DNA of 64,000 nucleotides from Paulownia fortunei (taxonomy: Eukaryota; Streptophyta; Magnoliopsida; Lamiales; Paulowniaceae), in contig JAGSPU010001671.1 of the NCBI GenBank assembly GCA_019321725.1, forward strand, positions 310,001 through 374,000, given 5' to 3'. Each line of letters begins with the position of its first letter. Position 1 is the first letter of the stretch. A model generated the notes under the pieces. It was not told where the DNA came from. It was given only the letters and a program-made list of their open reading frames with translations, and did not search any database. Below are positions 37,485-50,836 of this stretch, in pieces. Position numbers and translations under genes: made by a program.

Positions 37485-40400
37485 TTAAAAAGATTGAAAG
37501 GGATTACTCTTTAGATGTACTCCTAGGTTTGCTTGGGCATCAGCTTCAGTGTTGTAGTCCTGACAACAATTTAAGAAGAAAAGGCTTTGCGGATGAGATA
37601 GTATAAGAAATGAGAAAGGACAAAATAATCCACATATAGACAACTTGGCATCTGCTTCATATCAACAGCCTATACGCACACAAAACTCCATGACTTGAAG
37701 GCAAATCTACATCTGAAAAAGATACGAGATTTGAATTTCAGAGATACTAAGAACAATTCTATCCACTATTATTGCCTTTAGTATAATGACTCAACAACTC
37801 CAAACAAAGAAAAGTTTGCATGAGCTGCATTATTTTAAAGAAAGCAAACTCAAAAGATTGTTAATCACGAAGCCATTACCAAAGTTTTTGTAGTGCAAGA
37901 CTACATATTTAAAAAGAATGACATTTGAACAGTAATGGATTCCAGCAATACACAGCAGCTAAAGTGGAATATGCAACAAACACCACCATGTGTGCAATGC
38001 ATGACAAGCACAAACACCAAATTAGATTTTTTGTACACAAATCTAAAATTTATGCACTCACATAAAGTATGTCATAGCTAGTAAGCTGAATATAGCCTAG
38101 GAAACATAGAAGAATTTTTCACTCATACAATTTCTTCAATTAAGAGTGTAAAGTTTTATTGAAGCAATTGCACATTTCAACTTACTCTTTCAACATGGCA
38201 TATCTGGAAAGACATAAACTGATCCTTGAGCTCTTTAGCCACCTTACACAATTCAGTCATATTCTGAGTTTTGGTTCTCCATAGACCCTGAACCTGTCAA
38301 TGAGAAGCAGTAATAAGTAATGACGAGATCATATCGAGACTAGTTTACTAATCAGTACAACGACCACATTGCACCACTTCAGGAGGGAAGAACTACTTAG
38401 GATTATACCTGACTGATGAACAAACATTACTCTTCACATAGCATTAATGTAACAAGCCTGTTTTATGTTCTATTTCTTTTGCTTATGTCAGAATAAATAA
38501 AGTAGACAGAAATAGATAAGATGAACTGAAAGTAATATGCTAGTACCTGCATGCAAACAAGTTTAGAGTCTCCTTGAACCCGTATATGTTTGAACCCTTT
38601 TTGAAGAGCATATTTTAACCCCAAAATCGCACCTCGATATTCAGCAACATTATTAGTCGCAATGCCCACACCTTCACGCAATCGAAACACCTAGCAGATT
38701 TCAATGTGATAATAAAATGTCAGGAGGTGTTTTAAGATAAGAGCACCACTGAGAACAACTGTTAGAAATATTCAAGGATCCATGTCACCCCAGACATTCA
38801 GCAGAGAGATTGGTTAAGTTTATGGTGTAAGTTAAGGCTCAGCTTCAACCTTGACGGGCACAATTGTACCGAATAGCAAAATAAATCTTGAGATAAAGAG
38901 GTACTTCAGTGTATGTGTAAAGTTACGGAGAGCGTAGCATAAAATAAAAGTATCACAAATATAGAGTTGGCAAGCAAGAATGGAGTACCATGCTTCCATC
39001 TGCTGCCCGCAGCACAGCCCCTGCACCAGCTTGTCCAGGGTTGCCCTTTGAAGCTCCATCAAACTCAGAATACATGAACACTGTACATGAAATGGGAAGT
39101 CAAGCTGTGAAATATGCATAGAACCACCTCGAATTAGAAACCAACATGTATATAAACAATTAACTATAAGAAGAATAAAGCTAGAAGTATTATGAACTTA
39201 TGCCTGATGGAAAGGAAATCCGCAAAATGAGACAGGTTCAGTGGTTAACACAACGTAAAGTGGCAATAAGACACAAATATTGCCAAGACATTCTATACTG
39301 GGATGTTCAAAGATTTTTTCATTTTTATTAGCTTGGCAAAGGATTACAAAATTAAGAACTGGAAGCACATATTTGATTGATACAAGAAATACTCATGCAC
39401 ATATTCCGCAATACATTGTAATTGGAACTCGAGCACACTACATTACCTTACAGACCAGTGAATTCCAGGCCTTTAAGGCATGAGCAGAAACATGTACATG
39501 GATGTTAGATATGCTACTGATGCTACAAAATAAAATTAACACGTGATAGCAACTTACGCAATAAGAAGAAATTGGAGGAACTTGGAGGAAATTGTCTAAT
39601 TTGGCATGCTTTATCTGAGAATTTGCTGGAAATGAAGCTGATCCAACAACATCCTAATGAGAAAGAGAAAGAAAATTTAAGTTAAAAATAAGAAACTTTT
39701 TGTTGGAATCATACCCAACGAAGAAAATATGAGTAGAAGTTAAGTAAACCAATAGGCACCTTCAACGTCCAGCAGACTCATAGTTGCATAATTACTACAA
39801 TGTCACAAGTTCCAACTAAGGGTAAGTATTCAGAAATTACCTGTGGCCTCTTCTCTACATGATTCTTGCCAGATGATTTATCTTTAGAAGAATTTGGTTC
39901 CTGCATAAAACAACTTTGTCAATGACGCAAATATTACGTACAAAATCCAGTCCTCTACATTATCATTGTCGCGCTTGCAAGCTGCCAAGGGTTGAACCCT
40001 TACTACATACGGCTAAATAGAATAAATAGATTTGAAGCATCCAAATCATTCAACTTTTACATAATCTAACCCGAAAAGGGCAAGTGATAAGTTGGCCAAA
40101 AAGATCATCCTGCACATCGCTGGCGTCAATACAATAAATAGCATTCTTAAGTCCGTGAGATGATAGATAGTCCTCAGCTTCTTTAGACAAACCATACCCT
40201 TTAAAGACACTTACAGAAGGATCATTTACCTACAAGAGAAAACATGTATATAAAAATCAATAATGATATTAGTCGACATATTTTTACAACTTTCAAACAG
40301 ATTGTTGCAAAAATAACGAATGTTTTATTAGCATTAACATTTCAAGTTCATATCCAAACTTATAGTTGTGAACCAAAAAAGTCTAGTCAGCCCCACGCTC

Positions 40401-41365
40401 ATACTGAAGAAAAATGGTTCCCCTAGCAAACTAATAAAGCGAAAAAAAAATAAAAAGATAAAATTGGCCAATTGACTATTTACATTTGGCAATCACCAAT
40501 CACACAAAAATCTAACCATAAAATGAAGTTGGTAAAATCTTTTGATTAAAATCATATGTAATTTATAGCCATTTACTGGTACAGAGATTTAAAATGCCTT
40601 ACACATGTTTCGACATGGCCCTTGCAATGTGTTTCACCTTTCATAAAAAACATCATTCACTAACCCCTGCTTCTAAAATGTACTAGAATAACGGGACATG
40701 TCCTTGGTTATATCATCTTTCAGTTGCAACATGAGTCTTGCTTGGAATACATAATGGAGCATTTACAATCTTAAGCTCATGTGAACCATCCAAGCATCCA
40801 AATATTAGCTTACTATTCACATATGTAAAAGAGTAACAATATACATGGCTGACAAAAAACTTTTTGACTCAATCTTCCATGCCCTAAAATTTGAAACTTT
40901 CTGCATGTTCACAATTTAGCCTACCTGGGTCTGAAACCAATACCTGAGTTCAGTCAACATAGATTATATACCAACTCAAATGCAAATTTTAAAAGTTACT
41001 TTTCAACATTAAAATCATAAGTATCTAAAATTGTCTCCATATAAGTAGGGTCTTCAAACCAATTAGACATCCTCCTAAAGCCAAAATTTGAAACATTGGG
41101 AAAAAATTAATATGCATTTCCAAATGCAAGAGAAATTGAGAATAAAAGATAAAAAACACATCCCAAACAAAAATTGCAACGCCTGTATTTGGAATAGTAT
41201 CACACAAAATAAAATGCTGATAGCTTTCGAAGTGAAAATGGGCTAAAAAAATTAAGAGAAACTTACAGAAGATCGAAGAACAGATTGAAGATCATTTATG
41301 CTTTTATACACTCCAACAGTATCCCCCTTCCGTACAACATAAAAAGCATCCTTTTCATCCCCCAT
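37485..41365 (-). CDS. RNase H1-type protein with N-terminal viroplasmin/hybrid-binding domain
   Basis: Eight exons: 41365-41267, 40229-40071, 39900-39841, 39653-39558, 39080-38989, 38690-38547, 38293-38186 and 37559-37485, about 277 aa. The N-terminus (FYVVRKGDTVGVYKSINDLQ, then VFKGYGLSKEAEDYL) is the small RNA/DNA-hybrid-binding domain also found in caulimovirus P6 and eukaryotic RNase H1. Exons 5-8 are the RNase H fold with all four acidic residues visible: EFDGASKGNPG, NNVAEYRGAILGL, VQGDSKLV, NTEADAQAN. It probably cleaves RNA in RNA:DNA hybrids. The family resembles Arabidopsis At3g01410 as I recall it. The exon 4/5 junction is one base out of phase, so one splice site or one base is wrong. 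The C-terminus after LGVHLK is short. Confidence 0.85.
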
Positions 41366-41492
41366 CGTTCTTGCTGCTTTTGAACTTCAATCGCTGCAAA
41401 AATTAAAATAAAAAGAACAATAAGAACTGAAAACCAACACTAGGGAATCGCATAGCTCAATCATTCCCATAACATGCTTGAGAAGTAATTGG

Positions 41493-41870
41493 AAACCCTA
41501 AATAGCATCAAGATTAAACGAAGCACGGAGAAAAAATGGGATTACGAATAGGAAAATTAACAGGCCAAACTCGTTTTCTAAATAGAAAATTTAACGGATT
41601 ACAATTATGATTAAGAAACTAAAGTAAAAAATAAAAAATAAAATGAGAAAATAAAAGACAGAAAACAGACGAAAAGTAGAAACATTCACCTTCGATCCTC
41701 GGGATTCAGCGCAGCGTCAAGCGTGAAAGTGATTTGTGAGAAAAAGAACTGGTAAAGACTGATTACTTTGTTGTATGTTTGGGCCTCTTGGCACGAAAGA
41801 AGAAACAAGTGTGGGCTTCACTAGAAGCCTAGCCCATGTATTGAGTACAGCCCAATAAATTCTTGGCCCA
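41493..41870 (-). promoter_or_regulatory. Site II (TGGGCY) cluster plus telo-box upstream of the RNase H gene
   Basis: Five TGGGCC/TGGGCT-type elements in either orientation occur in 91 bases: 41780-41785, 41812-41817, 41831-41836, 41849-41854 and 41865-41870. An AAACCCTA telo-box lies at 41493-41500, closer to the start codon at 41365. Telo-box plus site II is a known promoter signature of plant housekeeping and ribosome-biogenesis genes. The regulatory role here is inferred. Confidence 0.5.
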
Positions 41871-43197
41871 AACGATAACAATCAAACTCTGTGCATCTTT
41901 TCCATGGCTTATACTCTTATATAGTAATGGAGAGAACCTCGTAGTTTTAATTTTAGTCTCTTCTAAATAATTCATAAATCAATTTTTTTTTTAATCAAAA
42001 GTCATGAATTGGGAATCAGTTGTGACAAATATTGACTAGGGTCTGAAACTGGTCCATCAATAAATTGAACAAACGGATGTAAGTTTCATACCTTCATTTT
42101 ATTTTTATTGAATTTCCAAATTAAAATATGGAAGATCTTTTTTCACTTGAGCAAATTATAAAGTTTAGCTGATTTCTTGGTTGTATTTTTGAAGAGCACA
42201 AGGTGATATGGCTTAGAGGGCATGTTTTATTTATTCGATATATTATTTATAATACTTTTAAAATATATAAAAAAAAAAAAGGATTTGCATTTGATCTATT
42301 TTTCCCTACATTTCTGATGAGTGATATTTGTTTAGTAAATTGAGTTCATGGCAAAGTTTTCAAATCTTTGATCATCGTTAGCGAACTACAAGCTCAATAA
42401 ATATGAAAGGTATTATATTATCAGCTTTATTGAACGAAAAAATGGTCCATGAGACAGAACTACTGTTGGAACACCTTTGCCAACTGATCAACAAAGCTGA
42501 ACTTTGATGGAGCTTTTACAATCTAAACTGATTTCACGATGTCTATATAGTCAGAATTAAGTCTTATAATCAGGACTTATTTAAAGGTCTTAATCCCTTG
42601 ATGATATTATCTTAACACAAGCCGATGCTTAAAAGAAGATGACCATGTTGTGAGATCCTAGCCAGAGAAGCAACATTAGCAAATTATATGCATGACTTTT
42701 GATAGCTAAACATATTCCACCAGCTGCTGGAACAGGTTTCCTTTACCTTTTTTCCATTATGGCAGAGAACAGCTTTTCAACTTACCTGATCAAGAAGGTT
42801 AAAGCTCTTACTTATGAAGAAGAAAGAAAAGGTCAAGAAATCCTAGAAGGCTAAAACCTTGAATCACATGATTTATCACCTCATACAAACTAAAGACTGA
42901 AAATCGAATTAGAAGAATGACTTTAGGTATTCAAGATCCCAATTTAGAAAAAGTCATTTATATTCAATAGTATATAAATTATTTGAAACACTGGTGGTCC
43001 TTGTAATTATACAATTAAAGAATCAAATCTATTTTGCTACCTCTCAACTCTCAAGTCTTGCCTGTGACCATCTGTAATGAAATCCAGTTCATAACAGAAG
43101 CCTGTATTGCTATAGAACTGGATATCAGTTCTTTAACTGTATGTAGTACATGTTCAAACACATATAAGTTGAATAAGAAATGATCACCATTTTGATC
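41871..43197. other. Spacer between RNase H gene and CSLC8
   Basis: AT-rich with no coding signal. The right end is the CSLC8 3' UTR. Confidence 0.4.
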
Positions 43198-45752
43198 TCA
43201 GCTCACCTGCTCTCCAATTAAATCTAAGCCCACTACTAAAAAGGACAACCCCTGAAACAGCAAGTAATAGAAATGAATCCCTTGAGCTGATAACAGGCTT
43301 CTTCAGCTGCAGTGAGCAGAAGAAAAGCAAGTGCAAGTTCCTTCCTGTATATCCTGTTTTTCTTCTTTACTACAGGTGTCTTTTGCTCATTTAGTTTGCC
43401 GAGCATTTCTAGGCCAGATTCAGAAAGCCTTCTCTGAATCTTCTCTTCATTCAGAGTTTTGGATTCCCTCTCAGCAAGACTTAGCAAGTCTGATTCTGAT
43501 GCCCTGCCGGTTTTCTTTGTTACCACCCATTCATAAGCACTTCCAAGTTGAAATAGCCCTGAGACCATTGCATTGAACTTTGTGACAGACATAGTGTTTT
43601 CAAAGAGTAGGTACGGCATGAGAAAGGGGAAAGATTTTGGTGCTGGCAGGATGTTAAGAATTGACATGACAATGGGCACGTAACAAATCACCCATGCTGG
43701 TAACTCAGCTTCTGGTATGAACATAGTCAGTGGGAGTATGATACAGAATAGTGTGAATGAGTAAAAGGGAAGTATAAGTTTCCTTAGGAGAAAGAATAGG
43801 AATATCAGATTTGCCTTCTTCCAGGCTGATATCTGCAGGAGTAACAATAACAATAACAAGAAGGAAAAACTTAGTGAAATGCTGAGATTTCATAGTTTAA
43901 ATGAATTGACTACAAGAAAAGGAAGGAGATATCTAATATACCTTGGAAGTTAAGATTGCAGGGAGGCATAACCTGAAGAGCTGCATTGGGCCCGAATGCC
44001 AACGATGCTGTTGCTTCTTGTATGCTTCATACGACTCTGGTAACTCACAAAGCACCTTAACATCATTGAGGAAAATGAACTTCCATCCATTTAAGTGGGC
44101 TCGAACTGCTATGTCCATGTCCTCTACTGTTGTCCTTTCAAGCCAGCCACCAGAATCCTCTAAGGCCTTGATCCTCCAGACACCAGCAGTCCCATTGAAC
44201 CCAAAGAAATTGAGGAAAAGACCGTTTACTTGCTGTTCTACCTCAAAATGGAAGCACAAATTGATGTTCTGGAGTCTAGTAAGTAAATTTTCATCCTTGT
44301 TCACAAATGTCCACCGAGCCTGGACAAGTCCTAAATCGGGATTTCCCTGGAGGTAACAAGAACCTTAAGAAAACTTAGTACCAATTGCTCAATTGGAATG
44401 TGTGGGTCACTACCTTGAAATGAGGTACCGTCAGTTTAAGGAAATCAGGATTGGGTTGGAACCATCTAATATTGAGCATATTCATAGTTTTTGACATAGT
44501 CACAAGCCATGGCTGATTTAAGGTTGCCAGCTTTGTAACCGGTTCTGATAAACCGATGTCTATAGACTATGTTAACCCCTTTTTCTTTCCACGACATGAC
44601 TTCATCCCTTATCAAATGCTGTAAAAGTTCATCATCTGAATCATCCAAGACTTGAACCAGAAAGCGGTCCTTGGGCCAATCTAGCTGGCAAGCAGCAGCA
44701 ATTGATTGCTCGTATACCTTCAATTTCATAAAATGTTAAACCAAATTAGTACACTTGATGATGGTGAAAGGAAAAAGTAAGTAATCATGGACACAAATTT
44801 GGAATTTCGTACAATTGTTACAAGTGTAAAAAATTCTACAAATATAGTCAATTTAAAAGATCAGAAGCTACAGCAGAACTCTTTTAGCTAATTATCACTT
44901 AATCACTAAAATCTACTCCAAAAGACCCCCTTATATTTGACAGATCACCCCCAAGATTTCTATCTGATCAAAGGCATTCAATATTATAATTTTCAGATGC
45001 AACAAGAATTCACAGAAAAAGAGCATAAATGATTGACATGATAACAGAAAACAGAAGGTATGTGGAAAGAAAAAGGAATAATACAGCTCTGTTTTAGCTT
45101 TCTTTCATTACCTCTTTCTCATTGCACATGGGAATCTGAACAAGAACCATAGGGAAACTTGATCCATCCTCATGTCATATGGCTCCTCCTCTACAACAGG
45201 CTTCAACTTCTTGAACTTAATCCAGAAACACCCCAAACATTGAACAAACCGATCCAGCGATTGAATCATGAAAAGCACAATACAAAACTTGGAAAGTGTA
45301 ACAATCAAAGGGGCAACATAATCAACTCTAAAATTCAGCCAAGCCATGTAAGACCACTGCACCAGATTCTGAACCTCCCATGGATTTACCAAGCTCAAAT
45401 CCCATTTATTGAAATAAGCAAAGATTTCTATCACCAAGGCGATCACTGAAATAGCAAGAAATGCTTTTATAAATATATACAATCTCCCCCTGTATCTCGG
45501 GTCCTCTTCATTTGGATCCGATGAGGCAATGCGCTTCTTGATGGACCCAAAAACTGTCCACAGACTAACTGCTAGCCATGGAATGCAGGCTAAAATTCTG
45601 TGTGCTTTCAAAAGAAGAACCCAAGTGAATTGCTTGGGGCTTGCAGCTTTTTGTTTCTCCTGAAACATTGATCCAGCACTTGAGTCATTCAGCTCTAGCA
45701 AAGAGATGTTCTCGGGCTTCTCAAGTGTGACTACCACAGTGTTTGGGGCCAT
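43198..45752 (-). CDS. CSLC8: Cellulose synthase-like C8, xyloglucan glucan synthase family; catalytic region damaged
   Basis: Four exons: 45752-45112, 44717-44414, 44346-43942 and 43832-43198, about 663 aa in the family frame. The start [20 protein letters not shown] is that of CSLC8. GT2 features: [48 protein letters not shown] and KQQHRW, with TM helices near both ends. CSLC proteins make the beta-1,4-glucan backbone of xyloglucan in the Golgi. The frame breaks three times: one base short near 45170-45174 (before [10 protein letters not shown]), several bases lost or changed at 44461-44482 where the family has the catalytic FDADF motif, and one base short near 43303 (before [13 protein letters not shown]). 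The last shift hides the true end LIGEQVS, so the stop is placed at 43198. Single-base breaks look like assembly errors; the FDADF lesion could be real. Confidence 0.85.
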
Positions 45753-46036
45753 TGATAAATGGAAAATTCCAACCCAAGGAGATGATCAAAGGCAACCCAA
45801 ATGGAAATCTTGGAAAAAGAAACAATGGGTTGACCTCAGAAATTTCAGCTGGGAGCTTTATACACTGTCAGCCATCATTTTCTTGGTACAGAAACAGAAA
45901 AGACAGTACTATACTGTGACATAATAGTTACATAAATATACTGTTTCACTAAAATCTGGATCTCAAACAGAAAAAGAATGGCACAGACTCCAGAAATTCA
46001 GTTGGAACTCAGTTATCAATTTCCAAGTCAAACAAT

Positions 46037-46065
46037 AGGGAGAGGGAGAGGGAGAGGGAGAGGGA
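46037..46065. repeat. (GGGAGA)n hexanucleotide repeat in CSLC8 5' flank
   Basis: Four to five tandem GGGAGA units about 290 bases upstream of the CSLC8 start codon. Possibly in the promoter or 5' UTR. Confidence 0.8.
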
Positions 46066-48025
46066 ATATGCTTGTGTGAACTAATAAAGAAGCTGGAAGA
46101 ATGCAAATTACAGGTTCCACTGTCAGTGGTGAGGCAGATGGAAGGTTCAGGGCTTAATTTAAAAAATTTGGCAAGAATCCTACAATAAAATAATCCATTG
46201 TGTTTTTTAATCAATCTTTAATGTGCAACAAAATTAATTCAGGCGCCAGTCAAACTGAAAAGTGTGCGTTTTGTTGCTTCCTTTTTCCACTTTTTTTACA
46301 ACCAATCTTTCCATTTCATATGGCTGCTGCTAGAAAACTCACAAGATTCACCACTCAAAGTGTCGGTGTCAATTAACAAGCAGTTAATGACAACTAATTA
46401 CAGCCAAATTGCAGATATAATCCCCCTAGCCCCAGTTGAGAACCTTCATGTCTTGTCTGGTGACCTGTAATCCCTGTAATATAGTACTTTTATTTCTTTA
46501 TTTTTTTTGTTCAAGGACGGTTGTTTATGATTGGTAAAAGAGACTTGTCCCCCTACCTCGATATTCTTGCTTACCAATTTTTTTCTTTTAACTTGTTTTT
46601 TGAAATTTGGTAGAGAGAGCTAAAATTGTTAGATATTGAATATATGGAAATTGTCGCAATTTAAAATTTTACAAATTTCTTGGTCGAACAAAAGTGTTAA
46701 AATTAAAAATTAATGCTAAATAAAAAGAGTAGTTCAAAGATACTTTATGATTTATCGGACCATACTATTTAGTTTTCACAAAGCGCACTAAACCATTATT
46801 ATAATCTTGAAAACTATATAAGTAAAATCACACAATTGATTTTATTATTACACATTAGAATAGTTCTAGTCAATTTGATTTCCCATTTTAAAGTCTTGAA
46901 CAATGACATATAAATTCCCTTAAAATAATAAAGATTCCATTGATTTGATTTTCCATGTGACAAGTTTTAGCAAATCAGATTTGAGTTACTAAAAATTAAG
47001 GTTTAAAGATTCGACATGTTGGATTGTAATCTCACCAAAATATGTGATTTCGTCTGATTTTATATTAATTTCATTAGTTAGTTTTAATATAGGTTAACCC
47101 AACATTTTAAAAATCATTGCCATTGATAGTCATCAATATCATTATGCATTTATTAATATACTTGATTATTTCTCTAAAAAAAATTCACCTAAAGGCCTTG
47201 AACTATGAAATATAAATTCATATACTACTTAAAAAACAACTACTATAATTAATGTTGAAACAATATAAGAAAAATTCAATTTTATTTTGATGACTCAACA
47301 TTTAACTATTTTTAGGGAATTATTGAATTCCGCGTGTTAAAAGTCTTCAACTGCAAGATTTAATTCATACTTCATCTGACCTTTTTGACCTCCAACCATG
47401 TCATGGATTATTCCAGCAATCATGAGTTTGCAGTACTTAAAACTTACCAATGGTAAGGGTGACTTTCAAAGTTGAAATAAGGTAAAGTCAATATTCTGAT
47501 CATCCTATTTTAATTCCTAGGTAAAAAGAAAAAGGAAATATTAAGTGCAGTGTCAATAAAGATTGAAAATTTTGAATGTCCAATCAACTCTAAATAAATT
47601 GATGTTCCTAAGACTAGCCAAAAAAATTTGTTTAATTAAAGTACATGGGTTGTCTTATACTGTATATTACAATATAAGTTATTCGGATAAAAATAATTGT
47701 ACCCAAAAAAAAAAAAAGGAATTTTTGCAAGTTTTAAATAGCTGAACTTCAATAAGTGAGAAATTGTTTAAGGGAAAAGTCAGCATCCAAATTGCAAAAC
47801 ACGCAGAGAAAATCAAAGCAAAATAGAGAATTATGGGATGTAATAATGGCCGAAAGAAGAAAAAGACAGATTATGTAATGACCTGGAAGCAGCCATGAAG
47901 TTGAGTTTGGAGTTTCGATTGTAAGACCAAATTTTTGTTCTTTTCTCTCCACAACATGTGCAGAGTAAATGCCAAGTTTATAAAGACAGCTGCAATTCTT
48001 CTGTGTCAGACTATAATTTACGAAG

Positions 48026-48027
<2 letters not shown>

Positions 48028-48065
<38 letters not shown>

Positions 48066-48087
48066 TTATTTATTTATTTATTTATTA
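48028..48087. repeat. Compound (TA)n-(TTTA)n microsatellite
   Basis: About 17 TA units followed directly by about six TTTA units. No gene nearby. Confidence 0.9.
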
Positions 48088-50836
48088 CCATCTATAACTC
48101 GCAAGAGAGTAAGATCTTTGAAAATTCATTAGATTTACCAATTTTATTTGTTATTCATCGTCAAAGTAGGTTATGATTTACACTCAAAACACTACCATAA
48201 TATTGATATAAATGTCATCAGATTCACACATGCGCCTTGACGATAATATAGAATTCCCACTAAAGATAGATAGTTTTTTAAAATTAACAAATTCATTTTC
48301 TTTTTTTATCATAATAATGTAAGCATCAATCTACAATGATGGATAATAACACAACATTGACAATGTCACCCACTAATTAGTCTCAATATTTAAGTACACA
48401 AACAAGATGGGATTTTAATTTTTCAGAAAAATACAAAGCCCAGTGCTAAAAATTTCAATTTTATGTACATGTATGATTTGGTTTTGGCACAGAAAGGGGT
48501 GGGGTGGGGTGGGCATTGTAATAATTTTTTTTGAATTTTTTAAGATAACTCGAATAAAACATAATATTAATCTTGTATATATCTTTTATATATAGTATTG
48601 TGACAAAATCTCTCGAATCTTTCCTTAATAAAGCGAAATAATTTTGAATTTTTTATATTTATTTTAATAAGATTTAATTATAGTAACTTTTTTTTTTCAA
48701 TATATATATATATATAATTTTACTAGATAATATAATTTTTATTGATAATTTTCACACATAAATGTATTATTTTTATAAAATAATTGGATAATTTATATTG
48801 ATATATTCCCGAATGAATTGTGAATTTTAAAAATAATTTTTTTATATTAAAGAGATTTTATTGAACTTTTTCTAAATTATCTTGAAAAATACCTAAATTA
48901 TAAATTTTAAAAATTAATGATTTATTTCCGAATTTCAAATTTATTACTATGACAGAGAGGGGAGGGGGGGGGAGGGGGTAACTCCCCACTCCACCGTACC
49001 CCAACCCCAACCACAGATAGTTCTTCATATGACGTGAGACAAACATCAAATGAAAAGTTTGTTTCTCACAGGAGACATGCAAGGGTGTATTTTTGTGAAT
49101 AATATCATTAATTGAATCTGATATACAAATTAAGATGCCCATGTTTGACCATTTTATTTTTGGCACCGTTCACGCCATGATTGAGTCCACAACACAATTT
49201 TCTCTCCTTAGATCAAAAAAACGTGTCGCAAATTTCAGATTTAGATCCACTAATCACCAAACAGTCAAACAATGTTACGTGAAAGAATTGAAGTACCATT
49301 GCAAAATTATTATTTTTTTCAAGATTTTTATTTAATATAACATTACAAATTTCAAAATAATTAATCTACTTATGGGAAACTCAATAAGCCAGCCAGCCAG
49401 CCAGATTTGTTTCAGCTTTCAAGTTGACCATTTAAATTTTTAATTTTACCTTAAAACTCCACAAAATCAGTTCACACTAACAAGAATTTTTCAACCCCCT
49501 TTAAAGTCAATTAAGCATGGTTTACAGATACTTAAGACTATGTTTTTTATGATTCTGAATCTTTTTTTTTTCTGTCATCATTGACATTAAATAATAAATA
49601 ACACCTTAATTTTCAATGAAATGATATATAGTAGTATATTAGTAATTAAATTGGCTGATATATCACCTACCTCTACGTGTACATGCACCGTCTCCATGCG
49701 TGTACAAAAATCAGTGCATCTTATAGAGTCCAAGCAAATTATAGCATATTTGTTTATTTCTATTTCTAAACCAGGTAAAGTGTCATCATCAATAAATATA
49801 TTATAAATATTTTTCATTTTTTTATCATTTCTTTTAATTTTCATAAGAAATAAATGTAATTGGATGAACTTATATAATTAATATTTACATTAATTTACTC
49901 TAAAAAGAAAATACACAAAATCTTCCCAAAACAACTAAAATGGATTCATTTTTTTGGGGAAAAAAATGCTGATTTCACATAATCTATAATTAAATGACCT
50001 TTTTTTTTTCTATTTCACTTTACACTTTATTTTAACACACACCATAATTATTATTATTAATTTTTTTTAAAAAAAAAACAGTCATTTTCCACAAAATATC
50101 CAGTAGAAAAACAGGGCTCGCGTAGTTATGGAGACTGGATGGTGATGCACCCCATCCACCAAGCAATGCACCATGACCCTCACCCATCCGAGCCCACCAG
50201 GCACCAGCTTACCTCTTTACACTCTTCTCAAAACCATTTTCTTACAAGAAGATAGGGAGGGGCGACCACATGTGACCATTTTACCCATCACGCACTCCCA
50301 TGTGACAAGCTACCCTGTTCTTGGCTGTACCAATAATTTATCTTAGCATCAAAAAATCTAATTATAAATACTTATTTTCTAATATAATTTCTCTGCATAA
50401 ACACTTGAACCATTGCTTGGCGTAATCACAAATCAGACAGTATTTGCTTGCGAAAAAGTACACTGCATTAATAACCATGTTGCTTGGTTGATTAGTGGGA
50501 GCAACACCTCATAACAGCATCTGCTCCACATGCAACTGTTTTAAATTATTATTTTTATTTATTTCCATAATTAATAAACTATTGTGTCATTAAATCATAT
50601 GGGGCATGCCAAAATCACACTGTTAACAGCAATTACAAACCTACAATTTGGCACAAAGACATGCCAAAATCACAATTTTGTATCTCATATTGTATCACAC
50701 TTCATAAATATAAATCAAATGAATATAACTCACTGCGAATGTATATTTAACGATATATTTTATATATATTTAATGTATATATATAAAATTAATGTATATA
50801 TATAAAATATAACAACAAGATATAATATTAATTTGA

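Larger units (their letters stand above)
45753..50836. other. Long AT-rich spacer upstream of CSLC8
   Basis: Contains the CSLC8 promoter and a GGGAGA repeat (46037-46065), TA and TTTA microsatellites (48028-48087), a G-rich tract (48957-48978) and GCCA repeats near 49387-49404. No recognisable gene in about 5 kb; all ORFs are short and AT-rich. Confidence 0.4.

Noticed and set aside
48028..48132. ORFs encoding IYIYIYI repeats
   Set aside because: They are translations of the TA/TTTA microsatellite.
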